DNA of 64,000 nucleotides from a virus. Location of the stretch: the IMG/VR virus record IMGVR_UViG_3300025085_000014, positions 1-64,000 of that record, one strand, 5' to 3'. Position 1 is the first letter of the stretch, and every line of letters begins with the position of its first letter. A program made the position numbers and the translations under genes. Shown here piece after piece: positions 22,001-31,252 of the stretch. Under the pieces are notes generated by a model. That model was not told where the DNA came from and ran no database searches. It saw only the letters and a program-made list of their open reading frames with translations.

Positions 22001-25000
22001 TCATCAGATAATAATGAATATGAAAAAGCATTAGAAGCAAGAAACGCTGCCAAAGAAGCTTTAGATAATTATACTAATGAGCTACAAAGTAAAGTAGATT
22101 CTGGTGAGATTACTGGTGTTGAGTATATACAATTTACTGCAAATGGAAAGGATGCAGAGTTTAAGAAACTTAAAAAGGCTTTTACGAAGGCAGAAAGAAT
22201 TGTAAATAGTTTTGCAGGTAAAATTATAACTGAAGGATTTACTAATAAAGAAACAGAGTCTATAGAGATGTTTATGGACTGGGCAAAAAATAATTTACCT
22301 GACTTTATTACTATAAAAGATATAAGTGAAATAGCTGATAGACTAAAAGTTAATGGAGTACCTGTTGGTCTGTTTGTAACCAACCTGACAAATTTAGCTG
22401 GTGGTGTTGCAACAGGAGGTACTATATACGTGGGAGAACAAGGGTTTAGATATCATGAAGCATTCCACTCTGTGTTTAGATTATTACTAACTACAGAAGA
22501 ACAAAATAAATACTTAGCAATAGCTAAGAAAGAAGCACGTGCAAAGCTTAGATCAGAAGGTAAAGACTTTACTGTTGAGCTTAGCAAGTTTAGAAGCAAG
22601 GCTGCAAAGTATCAAAAAATGTCAGCTGCTGCTTTAGAAAGAGAATATTATGAAGAGTACATGGCTGATGAGTTTGAAAAGTTTAAGAAAAACCCAAGAA
22701 GCACTAAAACATCTTCAACAATAAAATCATTCTTTAACAGATTACTGGAGTGGATCAAAGGTGTAACGCGTAGGTTTACAAAAAATGAACTTAATGATTT
22801 ATTTGAAAATATAGATGCTGGTAAATATAAAGGTGCTGGTATAATAAACAACAACTTTACTACAGGTTTAAGTTCGGGTGTTGCATTAGAAGCTTACAAA
22901 ATGTTAGCTTATGAAAAAGTAGAACTAGAAAGAGGGTTTGCTGAAAAGTTTGTTGATCCTGATACTGCTACTAAAGTTATTAGAACTATGGGAGCTGCTT
23001 ATTTAAATAAATTAGCAACTACAGATCCAAAAGTCTTAAAAGATATAAAAGGAAAATCAAGACAAGAAGTATTAATAGACACAATAAAAGACTTTAGAGA
23101 TTTATATAATCCTGTTGGGGAACATAATGCTGATAAGTCAGGTGCTCAAATAGATAAGTTGTTTAAACTGTATACTGCATTAGGTGGTATAATAGGTGAA
23201 TCAACAAAAGAAACATTGACTCAACAGATTGAGTATCAACAGAATGCAGTTGAAGCAACAATGCAATATATATCTGTATTTGATACACAAATTTTAAATG
23301 AGCAATATCAGAACGAAGAACTTGAGTATGAGGAAGGTTTAAGAAACACATCTCAATGGGATAAAGATCAATCTATGATTGGTGGATTTAATAGTCTACC
23401 TACTGCATTTAGATCTTTCTTGGGAACAACACAAATTATTGAAGCTGATGAGTTTGGTAATACTAAGTTATTAAATGGTCAACAGATATATACACCTGTT
23501 GATTATATAAGTGCATACAATGGCTTACTTAAGTCTGTAAAGAATACAACTGATGCTTCTAGTATTTTAAGAAACATGGTTGGTTTTTCAATAGGAAATG
23601 TACAAACAGCTGCTGTAGTTGATAAAATATTTAACAAGCTTGGAGGTGCTACCTTTACAAAAGAATTTGTAATGGAGTCAACCAATGAAGAGCTTATAGA
23701 TGCGGTAACAAATAAAATTTTCTTTAATGAAATTAATGTTGCTTTAGAAAACTACAGAGTTGATTACTTATTTTACCACACAAACTTAGGAGCAAAAGGG
23801 AAAAAGATAGCAATATATAATGCTGCCAATAGAGATGATGCATCTAATCAAATAGATGTTTGGAAACAAGCACATAATGAGAAGTATAAAAAAATAAGAG
23901 ATAATCAGTTTGCTTTAAATGAAGCAGTGGATGCATTGCAGGCACTTGGTTTTAATTTAGATACAGACAATATAACAAAAATAAAAGATGCTGTAACTTT
24001 AGCTAAGTTATCACAAAAACTTTCTAATGATATATATGATACAGTAGGTATTAAGTTTTCACCTGCATATATACAATTCTCTATTGCTAGTAATCTTGAA
24101 AACAGAGATTCACAATTAGAGGCTCTTATTCTTAATAACAAAAATGCTGAACCAATTGAAATTGCACAACTTGAAGAAATGGTTGTACAACTAAAATTAA
24201 CTCAAGAAGCGCGTAGAACTTCAGCTTATTTATTTAATAGAAAAGGTGGTATAAAATCACGCTTACAAAAGCTAGCAAAAAACAATGCATTGTTTGATGA
24301 AACAATAGGTCAAAGTGTTTTCTTAAATCCTGAAGGTAACTTTGTTTATGCTCATCAAAAACAAACACTACACCTTAAGATGATCAGTAAGATGAATGAT
24401 GATTCTTTCTTATCTGAGCTAGAAACAGCAAATGAAGGTTATAACTTAGAAAATATTTTATTAGAGAGTGAAGCATTTAGAGCTCTCTCAGAACAAGACA
24501 GATTACAAGTGTTAAGGGTAGCCGGTACAAAATCAAGTTTTATGTCGGGTTCTACAGAAAATGCTTTAAGTGATGAAGGAGGTCTTGGTGCTGATAAACT
24601 TAGTAAAACATATGGTGGATTAAAAGGACCTGAATTTGTAGCTACATTAATAAATACATATTTATCCCAATATCAAACATACAAGCAACAAAATAAAACA
24701 GTTGAGTTTGTAAACCAAGAAGGGGAGGTTGTAGAAACAGCTCTTGCTCCTGTATTAATTAGAGTTATAGAAGCTTCTAACACAGGTGACTTAGTTGCTT
24801 TACCAGTAATTAAAACAGTTGAAGTAAAAGAAGGAAAAGTAGAGTTAACATCTGTGACTACTTCTTTATTTTTAGGAGAAATTAGAAGAGAATTTAAAAG
24901 AATACAAAGAGAGGCTGCAAAAAAAGATGAAGACAAAGCCATACTAGAGGGATACAATTCTAAGAATGGTGCAGTTCAAGATGATTATAGTGGACGTGCA

Positions 25001-28000
25001 TACAAGTTTAATGACACAGCAACTTTATTAGAAAGCCAACAAGATGCAGAAAATAGAGTTGAAGCTAATGATCCTAAATTCAGCGATGATGCGTCACAAA
25101 GAATAATTGATGGCAAGCAAGATCATGTATATGTTAGTCAAGCTCAAGCTCAAGCAATAGGTTTGACTGTTGAAAACTCTAATGCTAGAGTTACTGTAAA
25201 AAGTAAAAAGGGTGAAAGAGAATTTCAATTAATTTCTTTGGGTCAAATCAGTGAAGTTAATACTGGTAATATAGGATCAATTGTTGCTAGTCTTGGTTCA
25301 GCTGTTCTTAATCAACAAGAGTATGAGAGTTTAGATAAGAAAGAACAAGCAAAGTATTTAACAAAGAATAAAGTTAAAGTAGGTGACGTAAGCTTGTGGG
25401 TTGACACTGCAGTAATTGCTGAATTTTTAAGAGGTGGTCAAAAAACTAGTGGAAGAAATAAAAGCAAATATGGTTATAGACTAGTTCCTGTAGAAAACTT
25501 TACGGCAGAAGAATATAGTGGCTTAGAGTTTAACTATAAAGAAGCGTTAGAAACCTTTGCAATAGAAAATACAGATGCAACATTAGAAGAAGCAATTGAA
25601 AGTTTAAGTGAGAACATGTCATTAGATATGTTTAATAAAGTCTTGAATGAAAGACTTATGCAAGAGTTTGATAGGTTTGATCAAACTCTAGATAACTTTC
25701 TTGTGAGAAGTATGATAACTGATGATATAAAGAACGGTATTGAAAATGATGAAGGGAATCGTCAAGGAGATGCTGCTATGGAACAGTTAAATCTTATAAG
25801 AGACAATGAACGTCATAATTTAATGCAGATCTTTTTTAATGATTGGTTAAATACAAAAGCATTAAATCAATTAATACTAGGTGATCAAGCTATATCACTT
25901 AAGGATGCAGTTGATAAAGTTAAAAGAGCTAAGATGCAAAACGCATCTCACATAAGTGCAAGCTCTCCTGTATTTGATGAAAGGTTAGGTGTTAACCATA
26001 CAAATGATAACATATCCCTTATATCATTTACTGATCCAGAGTTTGACCGTACATACGCCAAAGGTAAAGGAGAAAGAGCAGATGCTCAAATGTATATAAC
26101 AACCAAAGCATTAAGACACATGTTATTTGGCTTTGCACAATTGGATGCAAGAAAAGCTGATTTAATTAATAGAATTGAAAAAGGTGAAAGAGTTAATGCA
26201 GAAGAACTGTTTGGTAAAGGAGGTTACATAAAAGAAGGTGCTGTATTTAATTCATTAAAATTAGTATATGGTGACGGTCAGACATTCTTAAAAATGTCAG
26301 CAGTAGTACTTACCCCTGAATTAACAACGAAGGTAGATGGTACACCTAAACCACAATATGAAAAACTACATAATCTTAGACTAAGATTAGAGAAAGTAGA
26401 AGAGCAAGGAAATAATACATTGGGTATTGCTGCACCTTTAAGTGCATCTAAAATGATGAAAAAGAATACTCTATCTTATGAAGAGGCTTTTTCTGAATTT
26501 AATCCTAATGATAATGCTGTTGTAACTACAGATCTTAAGGCTGAGTTTATGGGTCTACAATTAGTTAACCCATCAAACAAAGTTATAATTACAGATCCTA
26601 CTCAGATGAAAAGTCTTATTTCATCAGAGCTTTTAGATTCTGAAGAAGTTTATGTAAAAGCATTTGGTGTAGAAACTAAAATACCTATTGGTAAATTAAG
26701 GGAACAATACCACAGAGCAACAACCAATAGACTTAATCTAAAATATTTTGGTAAAGTAAATCTTATTACAAACTTTACAGTTGAGGCTGGAATGAACGAG
26801 CTTAATCTAAGCAAACAACAAGGTAAACTTACGGTAGACTTAGAAAACTTTTTAAAGTTTGCATCAGAATCATTAAAAGCAAGTCAGGCATCAAGCAATG
26901 TTCTTGAATATTTTAATCCTGAAAACGGTTATGATTTAAATAACCCAATGGTTCAAAAAAGCTTTCAGCAATTATTCTTAAGTTATTTTGCTAAAGATAC
27001 AATGTCTGAAAAATCTCCTGGTTTATCCTTAGCACTTGCATCAGACTTTGGCGTTAACGTTGTTAGAAGAGTATTTTCTGTTGATGAAAATGGTAATCCT
27101 GATAAGCATGAAATAATTAGAGAGAAGTATTATAACTTTTTAGATAACCCACCTGCTATACAAATAAGAGCAGATGAAGACGGTAAACTAATAGGTTTAG
27201 AAGCAGCATTAGAAAACTCTGGTGGTAAAGGCGTTGTTGTGTTAGATCAACTAAGACACAATTTAAAAGAGTATGACAACAAAGGTAACTTTACGGGTCA
27301 AAGATATTCAGAAGGTTTAGCACCTGCACACTTTGCAGAAATAGCAGAAGACTTTGATGGAACTAATATTAAAATGCCTGACGTTGTACAAAAAGCATTT
27401 GCTGTTCGTATTCCATCTCAAGATAAACATTCTGCTTATGCAACTAAATTTGTAGACTTTTTACCTGCATTTTATGGATCAACTGCAATATTCTCAAAAG
27501 AGTTAATTGAAATATCAGGAGCGGATTTTGATATTGATAAAGTATACACACATATAAAAGAATGGTATAAAGATGGAGACAATAATTATGTAGAGTATGG
27601 TGACCTATCAAGATCTAAAACAGATCAGTTTAGAGATTACATACATTACATAAAAGAAGCTGGCATAAAAGGTAAAAGTATTTATGCTGATGCTTTTGAA
27701 AAAGCTAAAATGAACTTCCAAGACTTTATGCTTTACAGTGAAGAAGAGCTAAATGAATTTAAAGAACTTACAGGTTTATCAGAAGATTATTTAAGAGCAC
27801 TTAAAGTATTAAATCTTCCTACAACACAAAAGAAGTTTGATGCACATGTAAAGAAAAAAGGTATGCCTTATGAAGCTGCTTTAAATAATCAGATATTAGA
27901 TTACAAGTTTGCTTTATGGTCTAATGAAGGTAATACCATTTCAACAAAAGATGGTGTTAACCCTATTGCATATGACCCTGCTGTTTTAGATCCTTTAATT

Positions 28001-31000
28001 GAGGTTAGAGATTATATACAAACAGAATTGCCTGAATTGGCTGAGCTTTTTAGAGAAGACGGTTTAGATGTAGATAACTTACTTGGTAAATTTAAAGCAT
28101 TCTCAAACAATAAGGAGGGAGCAGCTTCTATTGGAGCAGCTGTATTACCTAACCTTTATTTAAATGTTTTAGGTGAAGCTAAAATTAAAATGAGAAAGGT
28201 TTCTGTAAAAGGACAGGTTATACGTCAAATATCTTTTAACGGTATTGACTATGATAATTTTGGAGAACAGTATGAAAGAAGAGTAATAAAGAAAAAAATA
28301 AAAGGTAAGGAAGTAGAAGTAGAAGTAAAGGGGGAAAGAACTCAATATATAATTTCTGCTTTAATTACGGCAATGACAGATAATGCTAAAGAACGTTTAG
28401 CAGCAAAGCTGGGTCTAAATAAAGATGCACTTAGTGTAGTAACTACTTTGACTAAACTAGGTGTACCAATTAAGACTTCAATTTTATTAGTAAATAATGC
28501 ATACATAAGAGATGAATATTTTCAAACTACTATTGGTGCAGGAAGAGGTATAAGAAAAAGAATCACTGATATAATGGATTCTTTAGTAAAAACATTTGAA
28601 GGTATAGAATCTGATGTAACTAGAGTTACAGATCAAATACTATATGAACAAGCTGCTAATCCAAAATTATCAGACACACCTATTGCTGACTTAGAATATA
28701 ATCAAGCAGTAGCTTTATATTCTATACTTAAGCAATTTATTACAGCTCATGACTTAAAAGGTTTTGTTGGTAATATGGCTGGTTTGATGAATTTTTCAAA
28801 AGGATTTGGGCGTAATTTTGTTGATTTTGATGATAGACTGAATGACCTAAGAGACATGGGTATTGATTTAAGTGATGCTGAATTTGATGCTGCTATTTAC
28901 AAAGGTGCGCCATTACCAATTGATATTAGAGAAATAGTTAAGAACAAACCTTGGCAATTTAATTTATATAAGGTTGCATCTCACTTTGAAGGAAGAATAC
29001 TACCTAATATATTTTTAAGTAGAACAAAAACATTTAATCAGATATTAAAAACGGTAGCTTTAAATTTATCTGCAAATCCTCAAATATTTGGAGGTGAAGA
29101 TTATCAAAAAGTATCAGATGATTTATTGTCCTACTTAACAATTAAAGCTTACATGCATAAGCTTGAGAAAAGAGGACAGTCTGTAGCATTATCATCATTA
29201 AGTAATGCAATGTTATATCCACAAGCAGGTACATCATTAAACATACATACTTTGGTTGATGAGTTAAGACAAGAGTTTCCAAATAATGAATTTTTAAATG
29301 AATTCTCATTTAATGAAAATGCAAGAGAGTTAGATAATAAAAAAGGAATTCATTCTTTAGAGTCTAACACTTTTGGTAAGAGAAGTGATCTTGATAGACT
29401 TAGAGTGCAGACTGACTTTATGGAATTATTCTCAGAAAGAAGAACTGAAGCTACACATATAATTCATTATATGATGGTTAAAGACGGCTTACAATTTGGA
29501 GCAGGTACCTTATTGGATGCAATTACTCCACAAGTTTTAGATGGCTTTACACAGTCTACAGAAGAAGTCTTTAATATGATGAAAAATTCTAGAAAAGATT
29601 TATTTGAAAATTACTTTGGTGTAAACTTTGATCAATTAATAAATGAGTTTACAATAGGTTATTTACAGTCTTCTCCATCAGCACGTATTTTAGATGAAAA
29701 GAAAAATGTAAAACTTTATAGTCAGCTGTTTGAAGAAACAGAAGCACTTGCTACATCAGTAACTTCAAAAATTGCTGCAAACAATCCTGAAAAAATTTAC
29801 ATCTTTAGTGATAATCAACAAGAGATAGGTGCAAGCGGTTTAAGAGGAATGGATAATACAGTAGGTTTAACTTTAAAATATGATCTAACAACTTTTTATG
29901 ACGCGGATGATTTAAATAACTTTGTAGAAAGGTTTGATGAGCAGATAGAAGAAATCAAAAATGCTAACAAAAAGGTTGTTTTTCCTAAAGTCCTATTAAC
30001 AAAAGAAGAAGTTAAAAATCTAAAAAAATCTTCTAGAGAAATATATAACTATATAGACTCAACACTTAGACAAGAGTTTGGTTATAGTTTAGAGAATGGT
30101 ATCATGAATGATAAGTCAGATCCAAACTCTGCAAGTAAAGCTGCAATTAGGACATTACCAGTTTCTATGGATTTTTCAGGTGGTTCAAAAAAATTAATTG
30201 TAGATATATATAAAGGCATAGTGCGTTTATCTCCATCTGATAAAGTACAGACTGTAAGAAAATTACCAGACTCTCTTTCAAAAAAGAATTTAAATTCTGG
30301 AAAGAAAGGTGCAAAGAAATTTACAAGCAGAGATAAATTAATGAGTAATGAAGGAGTTCTAAAGAAGGCAGGTTTTGTTGTAAAAACTATATCTGTTAAG
30401 TCAGGATCAAATACTAAGGTGGTAGAACTTCCGGTTATTTTAAGAGTTACAAATGGTGATACTAAAAGAGGAAGCAGAACAAAAAAAGTAACTAGATACT
30501 TTAAGCTTGTTCAAGCATATGGTCCTGTAAGACAAGATCAACAACTTGTAAATACTAGTACAGGTATTACAGAAGGTAATGCAGGTATATATGAAGAAAT
30601 GGATATGCAAGGTTCAATCTACCAAAACGCAATAGGTTTTATGTTTGATAGTACATTCTTTACACGTCCTAGTTATAATACAGTTAAAGAGTTTGTTTCA
30701 AGTCTAGATGAAGAAGGTGGTTTTATAGATAATGATATGATAGGCTTCTCAGAAGAAGTACAAGATGTTCTAGCAGAAGCACGAGCTAAAGGCTTTGAAG
30801 TTATTTATAGAGGTAATCAATTGTTTATTGATTTAAATACATTCTCTGAAAGCAATTCAGAAGAGTTAGTTCCAATCAAAGAAGTAACAATGCAGCAACT
30901 AGAAGACCGTGATATAGATATATCTTTTACTGAATCTGTTGAAGAAACTGAAGAAGTTGAAGAAACTGAAGATGTTGATACGAGTAATGCCCCTGTTATA

Positions 31001-31249
31001 AGTATGGGTGCATTTGCTGATAGTTTGTTTGGAGCAGAAGAATCAGAAGAATCAGACGTAAGTGAAGAGTATAAAGAGATTACAGATTTTTGGAATCAAA
31101 ACATAGACTTAAATGCAGAAGCATTGGCTAGGCTAAAAGAGCAAAAAATTGTAACTTTGGAAGACTTCATAGCAAAGAGAAATGATCCGGATATGAACTA
31201 CAATAGTGACGAAGAGTTTTTAGATAATATTAAATCTTGTATAATATAA
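16085..31249 (+). CDS. giant virion RNA polymerase polyprotein (crAss-like, DFDID motif)
   Basis: A 5,054-residue protein from one uninterrupted 15.2-kb frame. The key signature is SGADFDIDK, with DFDID at residues 3814-3818. It is preceded by the phrase RIPSQDKHSAYATKFVDFLPAFYG, so the context matches crAss-like virion RNA polymerases (phi14:2 gp66 type), whose DxDxD loop binds the catalytic Mg ion. An HExxH zincin-like motif (YHEAFHSVF, H2124-E2125-H2128) suggests a metallopeptidase-like domain. The first 600 residues look cargo-like, with hydrophobic Ala-rich stretches near 215-265. Two acidic linkers (about 1,080-1,110 and 4,950-5,000) look like domain boundaries. In phi14:2 the polymerase is far shorter, so this appears to be a fusion of cargo, peptidase-like and polymerase parts. 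It would be packaged and ejected to transcribe early genes. Polymerase call is strong on motif; the other domains are inferred. Confidence 0.78.
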   Translation: MENNFDSPLSEPTSNNIVDNSASMEPADILELGYDPDYLMSVDDEYLDMVTTIAPYMGSPVTNKATSQTQTAIDPDDWFAANKVFDKPTQRDVKPREAFSIRNTNFDHFYAHPQYHRLGFSPTRNNEEFYNENSDWVDNFSRSMGQFGKNFAPGFSFFGLSDALFDNNNQGVFDLFDSDPDTEAAVDMAEAMRIGNDSSEGFGGAFNRFALNSAYSISIMSSIAAEELAMWGATAALTAATPATFGVSGAAAAATGTAAAARSVYNAGRFAKMLRTMRQMGNATSVGRMFNGGYQMVKTLKSAEKARDFWTAFGTGKNVVGRIFLPETMQALRSFDRTKDVANGLGKFGKAAAGFGGFYRDMRMIDLALDESRLEAGFVYNDLVSNGMAIEQFKNGNTDLSEKQLKDIQEQAAAGAFTTLKGNAGLIYLTNRVTFGAMVTPFSRGLRRVLDNNLGAAGKKIMQTKKFVKNGKIQENVVGRKKSLWTKEGWRQRSEVYNFGDYVRFGAQGALRFFAGNISEGVQELYQEAMQVGVVDYYSGLIKDPAANKRYLYNASLDSAIQSQMSAQGFEVFMSGFATGGILGGGNKLIYNVAPDTFNRVFNKEEFAKKREEREKQLDDLVKTINEGLNLQAKKGQSIFDVESLNFIKAKQGAEGMQTANYEGDRLDFKDNQDFLEFNTLVQAINNGMVDTFRDQIKAIVNLDDKALTEAYPHLKKEIKSGKTRKQFNALVEKSYDLEKTYKKERDDNPNPYSVNKYKYGEREYFIELFKQQAWEHATYLKMFTKQSFMDSQKRMQSIFDALTIEDIIYAVGKDGSSKVSKLAASDLTVLLDPQSVRSEIKLLANEIANLEQGEDVELLNKKKKKKELLENYFQVFTDANNQTTTKGSGLKYQMGTQVSKKEGILTQKFDKRKTSKLTKSFTEYIEFLAEDNNIFADKSKINEVVKQIVDYGELQYRTKMYDKAVEVLNNPTVFDELTERTYKFIKDQYLKDKDVNTQRIKLKDAMNQDDVSQVINDLHELGITPDPSEVEDFIATGDIENLQTFNTEYGPLDPMQDPAKFINVARIKNNYIELTNPTAEDAETEEIKDAVEEDAEVKEKAATVINSDNKVNSFAKNILLSRLAVVNGQLVKSGKKRLTLEQWQKTEEAQELASILHDLKALWVQSLDPTQDNLGVTIKSGEGFKEWILENKDDPTVRELVVGMGEPLGLTFELIEGKAATTKNKERKDIVDAKGGLRIRKVVTDVKGQKTTGYVVELADGSPVPENFYEAAGIDPKNIRSSYSTIQEAKNKIFRKLLDTIPDTDTFTFGIGENVKTLRYGDVVTDKDGRRFIVLGTPAKVKEDGTLFILPEDQIDKYRTTKSREKAAKRVSAADFVEYNILEETFSDTLVAKDTPRLTIKNILGIYALGITDKLSTEDAKKALKVILQQLTPEELQEIQLTVTKNNPGDFKKVFKDEISKKENKRIRIVKEDYSFNLNFTNPETRNKINKALEETGFQDVTLNDMAIQLPSGNYRFLDESGNVIENIFSRSNSELKQFFHNPKSALYSLAKQQVLRKRILDKVKLGDSVLLSDVVDGTKFFMKYLYDTENFNVNVSQLTNSTYDGEQVVIDYTYRRDPQTKKRNRVVTIRTNYPVGSDEHKALRNKVQKELSEKTLANGTTLMDYLKKTRKTDRYHSVIKLPNGTIAFAPLKARALTEESQSEILEEIVKQVEKTKEENLEDVDGTVRTKSVSFNDTFNEGETMNSFYIYLKSGYNAELKVNQRGNIEFKIIDTVADKTIHNSFIQLKGDTTFDGIVKLLQKGIKKDGKISKKGLSISKASFRQNIPDTVTPQAILLLTNTNFQEESFNTSYVEYEVSHEDIVNYQEGQRAADTIKAEEDALEESKKKDSKLDQAIDEATPNAAGVNAMSQEEFDELENDDFEEISLDDLKLIAIKVAKGISLSKREAVVKKVKDTTISTLVATLERRTKSSDNNEYEKALEARNAAKEALDNYTNELQSKVDSGEITGVEYIQFTANGKDAEFKKLKKAFTKAERIVNSFAGKIITEGFTNKETESIEMFMDWAKNNLPDFITIKDISEIADRLKVNGVPVGLFVTNLTNLAGGVATGGTIYVGEQGFRYHEAFHSVFRLLLTTEEQNKYLAIAKKEARAKLRSEGKDFTVELSKFRSKAAKYQKMSAAALEREYYEEYMADEFEKFKKNPRSTKTSSTIKSFFNRLLEWIKGVTRRFTKNELNDLFENIDAGKYKGAGIINNNFTTGLSSGVALEAYKMLAYEKVELERGFAEKFVDPDTATKVIRTMGAAYLNKLATTDPKVLKDIKGKSRQEVLIDTIKDFRDLYNPVGEHNADKSGAQIDKLFKLYTALGGIIGESTKETLTQQIEYQQNAVEATMQYISVFDTQILNEQYQNEELEYEEGLRNTSQWDKDQSMIGGFNSLPTAFRSFLGTTQIIEADEFGNTKLLNGQQIYTPVDYISAYNGLLKSVKNTTDASSILRNMVGFSIGNVQTAAVVDKIFNKLGGATFTKEFVMESTNEELIDAVTNKIFFNEINVALENYRVDYLFYHTNLGAKGKKIAIYNAANRDDASNQIDVWKQAHNEKYKKIRDNQFALNEAVDALQALGFNLDTDNITKIKDAVTLAKLSQKLSNDIYDTVGIKFSPAYIQFSIASNLENRDSQLEALILNNKNAEPIEIAQLEEMVVQLKLTQEARRTSAYLFNRKGGIKSRLQKLAKNNALFDETIGQSVFLNPEGNFVYAHQKQTLHLKMISKMNDDSFLSELETANEGYNLENILLESEAFRALSEQDRLQVLRVAGTKSSFMSGSTENALSDEGGLGADKLSKTYGGLKGPEFVATLINTYLSQYQTYKQQNKTVEFVNQEGEVVETALAPVLIRVIEASNTGDLVALPVIKTVEVKEGKVELTSVTTSLFLGEIRREFKRIQREAAKKDEDKAILEGYNSKNGAVQDDYSGRAYKFNDTATLLESQQDAENRVEANDPKFSDDASQRIIDGKQDHVYVSQAQAQAIGLTVENSNARVTVKSKKGEREFQLISLGQISEVNTGNIGSIVASLGSAVLNQQEYESLDKKEQAKYLTKNKVKVGDVSLWVDTAVIAEFLRGGQKTSGRNKSKYGYRLVPVENFTAEEYSGLEFNYKEALETFAIENTDATLEEAIESLSENMSLDMFNKVLNERLMQEFDRFDQTLDNFLVRSMITDDIKNGIENDEGNRQGDAAMEQLNLIRDNERHNLMQIFFNDWLNTKALNQLILGDQAISLKDAVDKVKRAKMQNASHISASSPVFDERLGVNHTNDNISLISFTDPEFDRTYAKGKGERADAQMYITTKALRHMLFGFAQLDARKADLINRIEKGERVNAEELFGKGGYIKEGAVFNSLKLVYGDGQTFLKMSAVVLTPELTTKVDGTPKPQYEKLHNLRLRLEKVEEQGNNTLGIAAPLSASKMMKKNTLSYEEAFSEFNPNDNAVVTTDLKAEFMGLQLVNPSNKVIITDPTQMKSLISSELLDSEEVYVKAFGVETKIPIGKLREQYHRATTNRLNLKYFGKVNLITNFTVEAGMNELNLSKQQGKLTVDLENFLKFASESLKASQASSNVLEYFNPENGYDLNNPMVQKSFQQLFLSYFAKDTMSEKSPGLSLALASDFGVNVVRRVFSVDENGNPDKHEIIREKYYNFLDNPPAIQIRADEDGKLIGLEAALENSGGKGVVVLDQLRHNLKEYDNKGNFTGQRYSEGLAPAHFAEIAEDFDGTNIKMPDVVQKAFAVRIPSQDKHSAYATKFVDFLPAFYGSTAIFSKELIEISGADFDIDKVYTHIKEWYKDGDNNYVEYGDLSRSKTDQFRDYIHYIKEAGIKGKSIYADAFEKAKMNFQDFMLYSEEELNEFKELTGLSEDYLRALKVLNLPTTQKKFDAHVKKKGMPYEAALNNQILDYKFALWSNEGNTISTKDGVNPIAYDPAVLDPLIEVRDYIQTELPELAELFREDGLDVDNLLGKFKAFSNNKEGAASIGAAVLPNLYLNVLGEAKIKMRKVSVKGQVIRQISFNGIDYDNFGEQYERRVIKKKIKGKEVEVEVKGERTQYIISALITAMTDNAKERLAAKLGLNKDALSVVTTLTKLGVPIKTSILLVNNAYIRDEYFQTTIGAGRGIRKRITDIMDSLVKTFEGIESDVTRVTDQILYEQAANPKLSDTPIADLEYNQAVALYSILKQFITAHDLKGFVGNMAGLMNFSKGFGRNFVDFDDRLNDLRDMGIDLSDAEFDAAIYKGAPLPIDIREIVKNKPWQFNLYKVASHFEGRILPNIFLSRTKTFNQILKTVALNLSANPQIFGGEDYQKVSDDLLSYLTIKAYMHKLEKRGQSVALSSLSNAMLYPQAGTSLNIHTLVDELRQEFPNNEFLNEFSFNENARELDNKKGIHSLESNTFGKRSDLDRLRVQTDFMELFSERRTEATHIIHYMMVKDGLQFGAGTLLDAITPQVLDGFTQSTEEVFNMMKNSRKDLFENYFGVNFDQLINEFTIGYLQSSPSARILDEKKNVKLYSQLFEETEALATSVTSKIAANNPEKIYIFSDNQQEIGASGLRGMDNTVGLTLKYDLTTFYDADDLNNFVERFDEQIEEIKNANKKVVFPKVLLTKEEVKNLKKSSREIYNYIDSTLRQEFGYSLENGIMNDKSDPNSASKAAIRTLPVSMDFSGGSKKLIVDIYKGIVRLSPSDKVQTVRKLPDSLSKKNLNSGKKGAKKFTSRDKLMSNEGVLKKAGFVVKTISVKSGSNTKVVELPVILRVTNGDTKRGSRTKKVTRYFKLVQAYGPVRQDQQLVNTSTGITEGNAGIYEEMDMQGSIYQNAIGFMFDSTFFTRPSYNTVKEFVSSLDEEGGFIDNDMIGFSEEVQDVLAEARAKGFEVIYRGNQLFIDLNTFSESNSEELVPIKEVTMQQLEDRDIDISFTESVEETEEVEETEDVDTSNAPVISMGAFADSLFGAEESEESDVSEEYKEITDFWNQNIDLNAEALARLKEQKIVTLEDFIAKRNDPDMNYNSDEEFLDNIKSCII

Positions 31250-31252
31250 GTT

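Noticed and set aside
22069-22383. 104-codon - strand ORF inside the giant gene
   Set aside because: Antisense to a continuous conserved-type frame; no independent evidence.
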